Shown one piece after another: positions 23,160-37,422 of a stretch of 64,000 nt of DNA (positions are counted from its first letter, which is position 1; each line of letters starts with the position of its first letter). The DNA is taken from contig CM031866.1 of NCBI GenBank assembly GCA_018697195.1, positions 11,718,606-11,782,605 on the forward strand. The letters are read 5' to 3'. A program made the translations under genes and the position numbers. The notes under the pieces were generated by a model. That model did not search any database. It saw only the letters and a list, made by a program, of their open reading frames with translations, and was not told where the DNA came from. The stretch comes from Certhia americana. Its lineage: Eukaryota; Chordata; Aves; Passeriformes; Certhiidae.

Positions 23160-26100
23160 AAGATTAAATTTCACAAGTTTATTTTGAAACAGTTTTATGC
23201 ATATGTTTAGTCACACATTCTTGTAAGGAACCGTATTTATTTGAATTTCAGTAACTTGAAAATTAAATTTCACAAGATTTAAGTATTTTTAAAAGAACTA
23301 AATAGTACACTGTTCTTGGTTTTGTCATAGTTCTATAAATATATTTATAGGAGTAATGCAGAGTGTTCAGATATTACACTCTTGCTTTCTTCAACAGTTT
23401 TCAAAGCATAGATGGTTCTGTATTTACACTGATGGGCAGTGTTCTCTACCCCCTATGCATCCCATAACTTGTTATGTACTTACAAGAGTGAAAGTCTAAA
23501 CTGATTTTATATCTGTTCTTACTTTGATTCTGTCCTTATTTGTACTCCAAACAAGCTCTCAGAGAAGTAGTCAGTCCCCCAAACAGGGTGAGAAGGGTGT
23601 GGAAGAAAGACAAGAGTGTAAATGGCTGCATACATGTATGAAGAAGTTCCTTCAGTAAGGAACCAAATTCACAGGAGGGTTTGACACTGATTTTATCATG
23701 ATTTTTATATTTTGTATTATCAGACTGCAAAACAGGCAGTCATATATATAACTTTAATAATAGACAAAGTAATTACTAGTAACATACAAAGTAATATACT
23801 AGTAATATACAACTATGGTGATATTCAGTGTAAACGTTAACTGTAATTCTAATAACATTCGTTACATTGCATTGCATTTAATTGGTAGCATCATAATGAC
23901 TGTAGCTAGCCAGATGGTAATTGTCACCTTGACTGAATCTTTCCTTTATCTGCCTTGGAAAAATAATCATCTGATACATTCATTTTAAAGATGAAAAACT
24001 GTGCCTTTAGCCAAAGATTGTATTTAGTAGTAATGAGCTTGAGCTACTATAATGTTTATTTTGTACATGAACAGCTGCTTTTACAATAAATATATAGTCA
24101 GCTTGAAAGTCAGTTACAAAAGCATTTGAATATTTATAGTAGTAGAGTTTAGTTTAAAGTCTATTTTACATTAAAATAATGACACTTGATTGTATACTTG
24201 TATTTTGCAGGTGTTTACAGTACTCTGTTAGATATTAGGTGGTGTGTATATGAACAAACAGCTATCAAAAACTAGGATTTTTATGACTTTTTCCTGATTT
24301 TATGAGGCATAGGAGAAGGGAACCACATTCATTTTACCTAATCCTTTTACGGTAGGAATATAATTGTCTAAGGACTTAATTAAAGAATGCACACAAGGAG
24401 GACTGCAAATTTTGGAACCCAAATTGATTCCACTATTTAAAGTCTCTGTGTGCATTTCTATACATTGGTAGATTACTTGAATGGCACATAGTCTCAGAAA
24501 AAACCTTTTGTAAATCAGTCCTTAGAGGAATTATTCAAAACTCAAAAAAAATATTTTGTAACTTCTTGGTTTTGACAACCTGCCTTCTCTTCTTTGTGTG
24601 TGTAATTAGGCATGTCCACAGAAATACTTAGTTTATAATTTTAGCAAATAGTAGTTTAAGGTATTCAACCTCCATTTTAATATTTTCAGAAGCAATAATA
24701 ACTTTTTTTAGAAAGTGACTAATAGCTTTACATTACTTTTATGATTTTTTTTACTGTCTTACCCCTGTAACTGATTCACAGGCAACTTGAGATTTCTTGG
24801 GTTTAGATGGAAAAGTACTAGAAAGGGAACAAGTTCTTTGAATTAATCTTCATTATATATTTGAAGTACAACCTATTCTTCAATGAATTGTTTCATTCCT
24901 CCATGTAAGCAGGAGCTGTTAGACAACAATCTGTCCAAGCAGAAATAGAGCCATATGATACAGTAGTGTTAGTTCTCCAATTTAATACAAAAGAAGGGTT
25001 TAGAATATGACTTTCATTCTAGTAACACGTAAGGTAAGGTCAATAAATCTTTGGTACATAAATAATTTGTTAGTGTACAAAAATCCTGTAAGATAGCCCT
25101 ATTCTCTGTCACTAGCTGGAGGAAAAAATATACTCTAGGCTGATTGCTTATGTATTATTTATTAAGAAATGTTTTTGGAGGCATACTGAAATGACTAGGT
25201 TACACAAACGAGAGGAGACATGAGCAGTACATGAGTAATCCTCAAATTTAAAGTTCTGTAAGGATATAGAGACATTGCGTGGATGCATGTATATTAATGG
25301 AGGGATTGATGGCTTGAAAAAAAAGCAAAGAAATTCTACCCAGTTGTTTGTTTCTTTGTACACTGTAACTGATAATGACTTATGCTTTTATTCATTGTTC
25401 TAGTTCTCACTTGCTATTTTCTAGCTGTCTTTTTCCCTAGTGGCTTCTTCCATTCCATCCCTCTTATCTTTTCCAGGTGCCTTAGATAATCATGGTTTTC
25501 TGTCCTGAAGAAACTATGCCTCTGGAAAAGAATCGAGTTGCATGCACTCTTCTTAGTTGCTTTCAATGATAAGACTCTTTCTATGAATGGAAGCTTGTCA
25601 GCAGTAGCTTCTTGATCCAGTTGTTAAAGATCTTGGTCATCATTTGATATGTCAGATTTTAAAAATCATTCAGATTTTAAAATGTCTTTGGTCTGAATTT
25701 TCAGACACAGTAACCTGTAGATTGTTTATGATGTCAAGATGGGTGAACTCATCTAACTCATCTACACAGGTGCAGTGGCAACTCAAGAGGAGAAGGATTT
25801 GCCTCTAACAGTAAAGGAAAATGTTTCCATTGTTTTAAAGGAAGGATTTGTATTTCCACCACTTTGTGGTATCTGACTGAAGAACAGAACTTAGAGATGA
25901 GTGTGAACACACTCTTGTTTTGTTTATGCTAACTGAAACCAAAGGAACCAGTAAAGTATTCTCTACCTGCTCTGGTGGAGTGGTCATTTGGTTCTATGTT
26001 AAGAAAAGCTGCAGTAAACTGAGTAAGCTTATTTCAATGCATATTTCAAACTCCACCTATTCAAGCTATGATTTTTTTTTTTTTTTAAGCCGGTACTTAT

Positions 26101-28850
26101 TTTTTTATTTGGACAGATTTTCTGGCTTTTTTATGAAAACTGTTAGCTGGAATTGCCTTAGTCAGCTGTATTCTTTTAAAGGGTAAATGCTTTAGAAGTT
26201 AACCTAACCCCATCTTGTTGTACTCAGACTTTTTTTTCCTATGTCTTACCTTCATCTTGTTAGTTCTTAACATGCTTGCATAGGTGCACAGTTACTCGTC
26301 ACTAATAGCTATAGTTAATGGTGTTGTACTGCTTTTGCTACATGAATCCAAGTCTTGGATTTGGACTTGAAAAGATCAGTGCTGTGGGCCAGATGAAAAA
26401 TATATTGATCTGGTCTTGTTTAGTAAATTAATCAGTCATTTTATAGCCATTCAGACGGAAATAGGATAAATAAAAACCTAACCTTGGTCATGAAAAATCC
26501 TTCCTCTTTGGTGGTGACTGTAACAGAGAAATAAAAAGCCTGTTAGAAGTTAAATTGGTTTTTTATATTAAAGAGTTCCTCTGCACACAATCTACATTAA
26601 CTGTATTGGGAAATGAGCTTTAAGGACCACTGTTTGTACAAAAAGAAATGAAAACTATATATCCCATTTTATTTCTTAATTGTTTGGGTTAACTACATTG
26701 ACTGATTAAAATATGATGAGTTTTGTTTGAGTTTGTAAAGGAGGTTTCCATAAAAATAAAGTTCTTCCTCAGACTGATAGTATGGATTGGGGAAGGGAAG
26801 GGTGTCCTAGAAAGATGGCAGAATTTTAGTTTAATGTTTAAAATACCAAAGCAATTAATAAAGATAGAACATGTATATTTGCATGTTTTATGACAAACCG
26901 AGATGCCTGTTCTTTCATTGACCTGTACTAACAGCTAATGCCAGTCAGTCTTGTTCATATGATAGTATGAAAGAGGCTGTTGGCAAGTCATCTTTTGCCC
27001 TTTTCATCAGTCTGCTTTTGTTACAATGAAAATTACAATTTTTCATATTTGGGGAATTCTTTGAAATCTAAGTGCATTCTCTTCTCATTACACCTTATTT
27101 CTTCAATTATTTTGTTGTTAAATTAAATATAAATTTTATAAAATAAATAATTAAATCTAAACTGTCTTGAACTAATGCAGCTTTCAGTAGATATAGTGTG
27201 GATGTACTTTATACAGTTGAGGCATGTGAAACTGTAAAGACAGTTTCCCCAGAATCCCCCAAAAAGGCTTGAAGCTGAGTTGTGGCCACACTTCAAGTTG
27301 CCTGGAAGTTTAGCATCACCTTGTTCAAAGTAAGGAATGAAATGTTTTTTTATATGATCTCTTTGAGACGCTTTTCCTGCACAAAGCCGAATGTAATTTC
27401 TCATCTTTTTAATCTCAGGCACAGTCTTATGGGGGAAAAAAAATGACTGAATGAACACAATTAGTCTTTGCATCACTGGGAAAGAATAGTGCAGACAGAA
27501 ACACTCATAGTTAATCAAAAGTAGCAGCAGTATCAAGCCCCAAGATTTTTTGTTGTGTTTCAAAACATTAGAGCTGCAGTATTTAGTGATAAAAGGTTCT
27601 GTTTGTTTTTCACACATCTCATTTATTTATGGTTTGTTTGGGGTTTTTTCACAAGAGTGATAAATTACTTCATCAATATAAGGACTGATTGTGTATTCCA
27701 TGTGGTTAACATAGTTCATCTTCAATGTTTAAGAAAAATGAATCTATATTCACTTAATGTATCATCTATAAAGAGATGGATTTGGGAACAAAATACTTTT
27801 CAACAGAAGGTGATTAATCTATTACTCTTATCTTCATATGTAAATAATATAAAAAGGCAGATTCCAGAGAGTTTTCATCTGTGTAATTTCCCTTCTCTGT
27901 TTACATCAGAAGGTGGCCTCCATGGAACAGGTGTATTGTGTAAGCAGGCTGGGGAAGAAATGGTTACTCTTGCTATACATTTTAATAGATGTGCAGTACT
28001 GAGGAAACAAGATTACTGCAAGTTAAGGAATCTATTTTGGTGCTGCGCTGGGAATGATAATGAACCACAGAAATTTAATATTCTGGTTTTGTTAACTGTC
28101 TTGGTTATGTTTCTCAACACCACATTTGTGTCTGTCTTTTCGTCAGGTAAACAAAATGATGTATGTCTTTAACTCTTTTTTTTTTTACTTTGGCCGGGGG
28201 GGAGGTGGTGCAATAAGAAGCTGTAGTTGTATAGGATGGGAGGACACAAAATGCATTTTCAGATGATGTGGGTAGAAACTGATAAATACAATATTCCTGC
28301 ACCCAAATTGGTTAGCCACAATTCCTTTTTCATGTGTGTATGTGTGTGCTCTGAAAATCCTCACTAATATTGCAGGAGGTAAAATAGTCTAAAGAATTAT
28401 TAACCAGTCTGTGAATTCAATTAGGATGGTGCTGATAACCAAGGTGTATTGATTTGACTTAGCTTCATATGCTTGTTTTGTGCACAGGAGAGTGCATGCA
28501 TTATTTTCTTGCTACTGATTTCACTGGAGTCAGGCATAAGTCTTTATACCCTACCCTTCCTATTAATCTTCTGTCCTTTGATGGAGAAAAGGGATATCAG
28601 AGACTTAAAACAGAAAATTGCAGTCTGTCCAGCTCGAGATGAATAGATTTGTAGAAAGGTTGCTTTTGAAAAATTATAGCAGGAAATCTAATCAGTTAGT
28701 CATAAAGATGATACATCCATCTTTTTGTCTGTGAAGAAAAAGCAAAGTAGTTACATTCACCACCTACCCTAAAATTGGGGCTCATAAAAGGATGCTCTGT
28801 ATCAGTTACTTGCTACACATTCAGTCAGAATTATTCAGTTTATTCAGAAG

Positions 28851-28885
28851 AATAATTCTTTCACTAGCTGAGTGAAAGAATTATT
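28851..28885. repeat. Perfect 15-bp inverted repeat with 5-nt loop
   Basis: aataattctttcact (28851-28865) and agtgaaagaattatt (28871-28885) are exact reverse complements around agctg. Function unknown. Confidence 0.9.
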
Positions 28886-29215
28886 TTAAAACCTGTTTAA
28901 TATATCTTCCAGGAAACATAAGAGTGTTCTTCTGGCTCATTGTGTTCTAATTCTGTAGTTACAGCATTTGTTCTTATCAGAAAATCTTAGATTATAATAC
29001 TGGGTCTCTTTGTAAACGGATAGTAACCAAATAGATTGAAGAGCAACAGTTTAATCTAGCATAGTAACTCCTGCTAAATCAGTGTGCATTACATCAGGGA
29101 AATGTGTGTCACAACAACATTTGTGTAACAGTCTCAGATTCAAAAAATTCTACTGTTATCAGATGCTTTTTCCTAGAATAGCTACACCTATGCTTTAGGC
29201 ATAAAGAACAGATAA

Positions 29216-29332
29216 ACCAACCACGCAAACAAACCCAGACAAAACCCCCCCAAAAATCAAAAACCCAATCAAACAACAAACAAAAAAACCCCACAACAAA
29301 CCACAAACACACGCGCACGCACACACACACCC
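29216..29332. repeat. A/C-rich low-complexity tract ending in a CA microsatellite
   Basis: About 115 bases are almost free of G and T on the + strand: runs such as acaaaacccccccaaaaa and caaacaacaaacaaaaaaac, ending in cacgcacacacacacac. The minus strand is a G/T tract. Confidence 0.85.
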
Positions 29333-32300
29333 TGACATCCTTAATCAGTAAGGTTTAGCAGTTTCAAAGATAAGTGATTTGTTAAAACTGCTAGTTTGAT
29401 CTGTAAATGAAGAAGGTCTCTGCTACACTAGAAAACAGGAGGCCATTTAACACTACTTTCACTGAATTTAGAATTAATGTAGATTGATAAATATTCATGC
29501 AGTTTGTCTGCTCTTTTTCAGCTTAAACACATTTCAGGCTGCTAGAGCTGAGAGGAAAGCTGACCATGAATGTCATTTCTAAATGGCTTTCATACTGGTT
29601 TTGCCAGGAAAATGAACACAATGTTGTATCATCAAGATTAAAAAGTATTTTTTATTTTTATTTTCAAAATATTTTTTGCATTTTCTTTAGATCTTTGTAT
29701 TTTAGAAGTAGAAATAACACTGCATAGTTTTTGATTGCAGCTTTGGGATAAAAGGAATCTTGTTAAAGCATCAGACTGAAAAAATATCTAGACATGCATT
29801 TAAAAAATGAAATTATTTGGAAAACATGAATTCATAAATGGCTCAAGTCTTTCTCTGATGTATTGATGAAGTAGAATATTACAACAGAATGTGTAAGAGA
29901 TTCTCTGTTTTACTGGCAAAGGGAAATTCTGAACTACTTCCATGGGACAGGTATCAGACTTCTTCCTTGTGTACATTTTCCAGGTGATCAGTGATACACC
30001 TAGATACACGTGTCTCAGGAACTCCAAACAGAAGGAAATACCTGAAACCTCTCCAGTTATTGCTGATGCAAAATTATTGTTGATACTGACAGAACTTTGT
30101 TAACCATGAGAATTGTTTCCTTGAGGAATTGAGAGTATTCTTAAAATAGCTTGTAAGATGAGAAATTTTAGTAAATCTGAAAATCAAGACTCATGGTTGT
30201 GTTGATGACAGAAACATTTAAAAATGTCTCAGATGCTATGATAAAGAATACAGTGTGCTAAAGATACAAGGATACAAATTAGCTAGGAAAAAATACCACA
30301 GAAAATACTGTAATCTGTTTTTGCTAAATGAGTAGTAGCAAAGAGCAATCTGCTGACACTCGAGTAGCTTCTCTGGAGTAGATTATTAGAGCAGCAGCAA
30401 GTGATTTGCTGCTCTGCATCCATAAGGCAAAGAGGGCACTGCAAACATAAAATAGTGGAATTTTCCTTAGGAAATTTTAAAGGCATCTTGGGTGAAATTT
30501 TCTTTTTCTAAAAAACCATGAAAGTAAAGAACAAGGAGACATGCCTTTTTGTATTAGCTATAAAGAGAGATTGTGGAATTCAGAAGGATTTATGCATGTC
30601 CTATCAAGCAAAAAATGTTCAATAGTACCAAAAGTCATCCTTTGAATTCCAGCGCACCTGTCTATAGCTCTTAACATCTGTGACTGTCCTTTGTGTTTAG
30701 GCATAATTATTCCAACTTATTTCTTCAAGCAGAGCCAAAAAAAAGTAATTTGATCTTGAGTTTACCTATAGCAGTTATATAAATATATAGTTTTATAAAT
30801 ATATAAATATAAGTATATAAGTATATCAATAACCCGTTTTAAGGTTTTAATGCTAATCATATTATTTCAAGTATTTTTCTTCTTTTGTATCTGTTAAGCT
30901 AGTTTCTTATCAAAAGAAGAAAATCTGATATCTTTGTGTTATCTCACTAAGTGATATTAGCTTGATGTCATCCTTTAATTTTATATGTGATTATACATTG
31001 ACTCATTTTTTCTTTCACTACTGTGAGTAGTGAAATCAGATGAATTTAGCTCAGCTTAAGTTTTTAGTCTTATAGTTTGGGATTTCTGAAGATAGCATTT
31101 AAAGTGTTTGAGGCTATTTTAGATAGTTCCTAACCTTATCTCAGAAGTGGAAGCAACTCCACAGGAAAAGAAACAACTTCGTACCAACAGCAGCTATGAG
31201 TACCATACCCTGTGAAATATGTGACTGTTGCCCAGACACTAGTTGTGATCCTTTGTTCCTGATCCTAGCTGCATGTATTATTCTTGCTCTTTAACAGTAG
31301 TATATTTATATGACTTATGAGTGTGCCACCGTTAGCATTTTATTTTACAACAGGGGTACTTTTGAAGCAAATCTTTGTCTTCCCAAATTTCCCAAAATTT
31401 GGCCGAGTGGGATCCATGTGTTTTACTGATGCAACCAAGCCAGATGCTGCTCTTCAAGATCACATCTGATGGGCTCAGTAGCTATTGGGCTCTCAGTCAT
31501 AAGGGCCAAAAATAGAGGTGGTATAAAGTAAATGCCCCTGCAACATTTTTGCTGTGAACACTTGTGTCTTTGTCACCAACTGCTTTTCCCTTTCAATCTG
31601 CTTTTATGGTGCCCAGCTCTTTGCTATTGCACACATGCTCTTTGTGGCCCAAGGTGGACAGCAGCTCACCCCTCTGTCCCAGGCTGCCACCAAACATCCC
31701 TGCCCTGCTGTCACTTCTGTCTGGGCTGTCAGGATAAACCAGCTTGTGTGTCTCAGCGCAATCCTCAATTTCAATGCAAGAAGAATCAAGGGGCATGGTT
31801 TTTATTTGTTACAGTCCAGAGCAACTACTCTCACATTTGTTGTCCAACCAAGGGGCTGTTCGCTTGGATTTCTTTGGAAGAAATCTGACTGGACTTCAGC
31901 TTGCAACTCAGACCATGATATGGTATTTTTACTTGATCCAAGTCAAACACTTTGTGGCACTGTTAGCTGTGTGATGCAGAAATATTTTTTATCTCTTTGT
32001 TAAATAATTATCTCTGTTTTCACAGCAAATAATTACTTGGTTGCATTTACTGTTATCGCATGTATTGAGGGAGATAAAATAATGCCTTTTCATCCTTTTT
32101 GGATAAGGTATGCCTTATCATTTTAAAACCTCAGAAAAGAGTGCTTAAAATGCATGCTGACTTTTACTTCCTACTACCACCCTAACAAGACAGAGATTTT
32201 CAAGAAAGCCCAGTCTTCAAGAGAATGGTAGTTTTTTGAGCTCACCACATTCTGTAATCAAATATTTCTCTTGACAGTCTATAACTTACTGTTTTAAAGA

Positions 32301-35300
32301 TAAGTTCTAGAATATGGTCGAAGCGTCTACTAGTTGTTGAAAAACAATATAAGCCATTATAAGTCTAATGGGACTCAATTTCTAAACACAAGAGATGTTT
32401 TAAAAGCATTTCCTTTTGTTTCAGATTTGTAGACCACTTTATTAATAGAGACACAAATGCAGTTTTCATCTTCACCAAACTGGCCTCCTGTTTTGACTCT
32501 CCATGTATCCGCTAGTAATTTTTCTACATCACTGCTAGTAAAGTGCTAGCAGCAATTCTTCTATTTCTCCTGTCAACCAAGCTTTATTCAAGTTTGACCT
32601 TCTCTTTGTCAGACAAGCATCACTCATCTCTTATGATGTGCTAGCTTTAATATTATCTTTCAAGCGTTATACGCTATTTCCCCAGAATAAGCTTCAGCGA
32701 TACAACATCCTCTGGGCTTACAGAGTGTAATGTTCTGTTCTTTAGTGGCAATAATAGCTTCTGGGTGCAGCATTTATTATTTTACAATGGCTTAATTTGT
32801 GTCATTGTTTTGGCCAATATACTTCTTTAATGTCCTGCTTCTATTCAAACTTGGGTTTCATCTGTTATTTCCCCTTCTTGGCAATACATGCTAATTAAAA
32901 TTGTCCACCTCAGACTTCAAACTGCTTCTGACTGTGGGTACCTTACACATGTTATTTTCCTGTAACAGCTGTATTGTTATCTAATTCCAGCAAGTATTTT
33001 GTCTGAAGGCTTTGCTTCCAGGAACAATGTAATTATCAGTCAGTTTGACATTCTTGCAGCCATTGTGCAGAATTAAATATTGAAATGGTACTTTGAGAGA
33101 ATAATTTTTTTTTCCTATTTGGTGTTGTGCCATAATGCACACTTACAAGAGTGGAAAATGAATGTTTTGATTAATTTTGATTCTAGGATTTCCTAAGAGA
33201 TTGGATTTTTAGAACCTTGTTACAGTTCTTGTGCTATGGCAGGGAGTAGAGAACAGAACTTTTGCAGTCATTAAAGAAAGAGGAATGTACTGGGACAATG
33301 TTCTGCTGCTCAGAAAAGTGCAGAAGTGAAATAATGACACAAGACTTTTGAAAGAGGTTTATGACTGGGGGGCAGAATCACCTGAACCTCTTTGATAGAA
33401 ATATCTCTACTGACTGATAGAGACAGTTGTATTTCTGATGGTGTCACAAGCTACAAAAGCAAAGGTCTGTCTTGACTTCCATATCTTTAGTGATAATATA
33501 CCTTTCAGGCTGCAAGACTCTGCCTTTTCAACATCCTTTATAATTTTTTTTCCCTCAAAAATCTGGGTAAAGAAACTGGTTGTCTTGTATGATTAATTTC
33601 TGGTTTGTGTGAGAAGTTACAGATGGCAACATTGCAAATAGAATGAATAAACTGGGCCATGACAATCTGAAAAGAGTTGATAATAGTGGAAAGTTAAACT
33701 TTTTAAATATCTGTTAATTTTCATGCCAAGTTTTAATAGTAATTATGCAGCATTAATAAACACCTGTTGGAAATTTTACTTAGCCTACATTTAAACTGAT
33801 AGGTGGATAGAAAATAACCATGGTGCTTATTTGAGGGTACTGAAAATACAAGGCCCTCTCACTTCATTCCCCCCCACCTGTCCCCATATATAAACCACTT
33901 TCAACAGAAGATTTAGTGGCTATGCTGAGTATTCTACAGCTTGTTAATATCTGGAACTTATTAAAGGAAACTTAAAGATTAATTTTATTTAATTTCCTGG
34001 TCAGTTATCTAATTAAATGTAACTGACTGCCTTAAAAAAATAAAAAGGGCTTGTGAGCATTTTCCTTTTGCCTTCAATATTTGACATTAGTAAAATATAA
34101 TTTTCAGTAGTATGCAGATAGATGACCACCCTACTCTTCATCATTCTGCTACACAGGTTTGTAATATCAATGTGGACTGCACTGAGGTGAAATAGCAAAA
34201 ATTAAGAAGCAAAAGGATTTTTCTTATAAACCTAGTAAAAAACACCTTCCTCTTATCTAAAATGGCCTGTGGTATAGAGGCAAAATATGAAGGCTATTGC
34301 TGGTATTTCATAATGTAGTGAATTTTCAATTAAAATAAAAATTAAAGGAGAAACAACTAATTAAAGAAAGAAGGGTTAGTTATATGAAGCAGTGTTTCCA
34401 CTGCTCCTAGGTGTAGTCATTACTTTTTTAGGTTAGTATTTTGAATGTGTGGATGACAGAAGTGAGTTATATGAAGACAAGCTCTTTTAAGTAAATCACT
34501 GTCATTCAGCAGTATAATCTAAGATGTCTAGCCTTGAATCCCTGATTTGAAAATACATTCAGGGGTCTCTTACATAATCACAGTTCATTTCTTATCTACA
34601 TCAAGGAATGTTGCTGTCTATTCTGGTAGCCTAACGACTACTAAAGTGAATTGCTTGGTGACTCCATACACTTCCTGATTTGCTGCTCTCATACGTGCAG
34701 AGAACACTTCCACAGTTCAGATTATTTCACTCATGGTGAGTTCAGAACAAGCAGTAAACAATGGAGTTTCCAAACTAATTTTGTCTCTGAAGATGAAATC
34801 ATTTGTTACGAAGAAGATATGTTCTTAAGATGTCTTTTTTGGGAAATTTGCGTCAGTTGTCTGCTTTATGCAATTTCTATTGGGAAAAGAGGCTGTTAGG
34901 TGGGTGAATTTTTCTTTACATGTAGTGACTGCGAAGAAAAGCAAGTTAGACCAAAAACATATCTTTCCTTCTTCCTAATTTTGATTGTCACTCTCCTCAC
35001 TAGATTTAGGCAAAATTAGGTTCCAGTAAAAGAAACATAGTGAAATTAGATGAAGGGGGTTGAAACCAAGAGAGGTACGGAAAATTATATATATCCATCT
35101 CATGCTCTGAAAAACTCCGTTTTATGTAGAAGACAAGTCTCAACATTTTTTAATATAACTTTTTTTTAAAGTGAATTAAATGGATGTATATGATTGTTTA
35201 GGCATATGATAGCAAAGTATCTGCAAACTATTTAAGAATTGCATTCCATATAAATAATACTGAGATTTATTCTGTCCCTTTATGTGTCAGTATTACCAAT

Positions 35301-36807
35301 CTTGTAATGATGAGATATTCTAAAAAGAAGGTGCAGGTTTCATGAACAGGTTGCAGTGAGGCTTCTTAAATTACCAGTAGTGTCTTGCTTGTCTTCCCTC
35401 AATCCCCAGATTTTTCTACACCTTTTGGACTCTTCCTTTTTTTGCAAATTCAAGAATTGATGCCTCTGTCTCTCCTACCCTGTTGGTACATGCTGTCATG
35501 CCTTTCCTCTCATTGATGTCCAGAGGGCTCCAGCCCTCTGGTTTTAACTCATCTTTTCCTTAGGCATCATAAAAGTACACCCCATCCTGTTTCCATGGCC
35601 AGCCCAGCTTACAGTCACCTATTTCCTCCTGGCTCTGCTCTCACCCTGCTTGTGAAGTGCTGTAATAATTTTGGAGTGGGGAAATTAGATCATGTGGTTG
35701 TCCAAATATTCTTTATATGCTAAGAGTAGCCAATACTATCTGGTATTGTGAGACAAATACCTTCACAAATAATTTTTTTTAAAAAATAAAATATTTAAAG
35801 AGTAAGCTCATTTTCATAAATCTAGTCAGTAAAATGCATTGACCATGTAAGCAGCCTCTACAATTAGTGGCACAATAGAGCCTTTTAGGTCACTGATTTT
35901 CACTACTGCACACTATGCCGCTTTACAGTTGCCAGTATATTTTGGATTTATATGTTTGAATGTGATTTTTCCTGCATATAAAGTGGTTTAAAAATTAAAT
36001 GTGGCACATACTAAGTGTGTAAATTGTTATTTTGTAATGTAACCTGAGATATCTCCAAACATCTCGAGAATATCCAAATTATTTAAAGGGTCCTTGAGCA
36101 CTCCCTTTGGGGAAGTGGGAAGCTCAGTAAGGTGACAATTAAAACAATGCTGTTCATGTATGCACTGTATTATAAAGTGCATACACGAAAAGACAACGAA
36201 GCTTTTTCTGTCTGCAAATATTTTCTGTCTGATTGTAAATTTCCACATGGTGCTCTTGCATTAAGCAATTTAGAATGAGATCGATATATATGAAATAACT
36301 TATGCTTTCAAAATTGTAGTTTTGTTGCCATTTGAGGAGCAATTTCTGTCATTTCACAAGTAGCTGTGATAGTTACGGTGCAGGAGTTGGGGTGGGGAGT
36401 GTGGTGTTCATATCCTTAGAAACATTTTTCCTTGAAAATAGAACATTATTTATTTGAACACTGCAACTGTATGTATTAAATACATATTCATTATTAGTTA
36501 AAATATATTTTTAAAAGAGCAATAAAATTAAAAATCACATGGATATGAGGTACAGTATGTGAATTGTATGCTATCCACACAGTCCTTCATAAGTGGGAGG
36601 GGTTCTTATCTACCAAGAACAACTTTCTGCTTGTTTAAAATGTACTGACAGTGATCTTGCCACAATTATACAGCTAAGCACAGTTGTTACTTGGATTCTT
36701 TTCTATATTAACAGGTTAAAACACTGACAGATTTTATAGGATAGGACTTTTTTTTCAGAGACTGTTTTTTCTAACCTATATTCCCATTCTTCCCAATTCT
36801 CTTTCAG

Positions 36808-36830
36808 ATAGCGGTTCTGTGGATGAAAAG
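36808..36830 (+). CDS. UNC13C: UNC13C 23-nt microexon (DSGSVDEK)
   Basis: The acceptor is attctctttcag; 23 nt complete the split Asp codon and give D-S-G-S-V-D-E-K (residues 992-999). The human protein, as I recall it, has DSSSVDEK here. The donor AAG|gttcaa matches the consensus poorly after GT. The exon is needed for frame: skipping it would join a phase-1 end to a phase-0 start and shift the frame ahead of the C1 domain. In the proposed long isoform, where 112-178 joins 37358, it is not needed. Confidence 0.9.
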
Positions 36831-37357
36831 GTTCAAAATCATCTACTTGCTATAGGGATCATGTATTTTGTTGATGTTTGTTTGTGACTTATTTGACCTG
36901 TTTTGTTCCTTCATTTTAGTTGTGAAATCTGCATGGTTTTTTCCCAGCTTTCCACTCTTTTGTTCTCCTTTGATTGTATTGCAAATGTGTTGCATTTCTA
37001 TATAGGGTAACCCTCACTGTTGTGCTTATCATAATTGCCAGCACAGGGGTCTGCTACTGTCAAACATGGTATCTGATTTTTACCTCTAATTATCACCTAC
37101 CCTGCATTCACTATAGGATTTAAAGGGCATCAGTTTTTGGGAAGCAATATCTTACCTTCCCATGGGTTCTTCCACTGTGTGTCACTAAATGCTGAATGCT
37201 ACCAAAATGTTTCCCAAAGGGACAGTTAGTCTAGCTTTGGCCTGGAGCTGACCCTGCTATACATTTTCATATGTCTTTCATGTTTGATGCAGTTAAATTC
37301 TGTCCAAAACTTACTAAAACCAACCAAGTAACTGTACTTTTTTGATCTCTATTAAAG

Positions 37358-37422
37358 GCTCGGTTAGTAAGTGCAAGTTCCTTGGATGCTTCCAAGCTTT
37401 ATGCAGTCCAAGCATTTGCTGG
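37358..37422 (+). CDS. UNC13C: UNC13C exon, first exon common to both proposed isoforms
   Basis: 65 nt, acceptor attaaag, donor GG|gtaagtta. It encodes ARLVSASSLDASKLYAVQAF and A (residues 1000-1020) plus two bases of a Gly codon. It aligns without gaps to the 22-residue Munc13-1 stretch that follows the calmodulin helix and carries its distal Trp anchor. Here Ala stands at the matching position with Phe beside it. The phase-0 start allows it to follow either the 23-nt exon or the upstream exon at 112-178. Confidence 0.93.

Larger units (their letters stand above)
22997..36807 (+). other. UNC13C: UNC13C intron (13.8 kb); no other gene recognised
   Basis: AT-rich intron between the giant exon and the 23-nt exon. 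It contains a period-22 duplication (23764-23810), a 15-bp hairpin (28851-28885), an A/C-rich low-complexity stretch (29216-29332), AT-rich simple sequence (30775-30826) and a 10-bp hairpin (35520-35541). Open frames of up to 205 codons (27555-28172) resemble no known protein and are probably chance. Confidence 0.7.

Noticed and set aside
27555..28172. 205-codon open frame on the + strand, and a 164-codon frame on the minus strand (27123-27617) overlapping it
   Set aside because: Both lie in AT-rich intron, are rich in Phe/Leu/Asn/Lys as expected for chance frames, and match no family I recognise.
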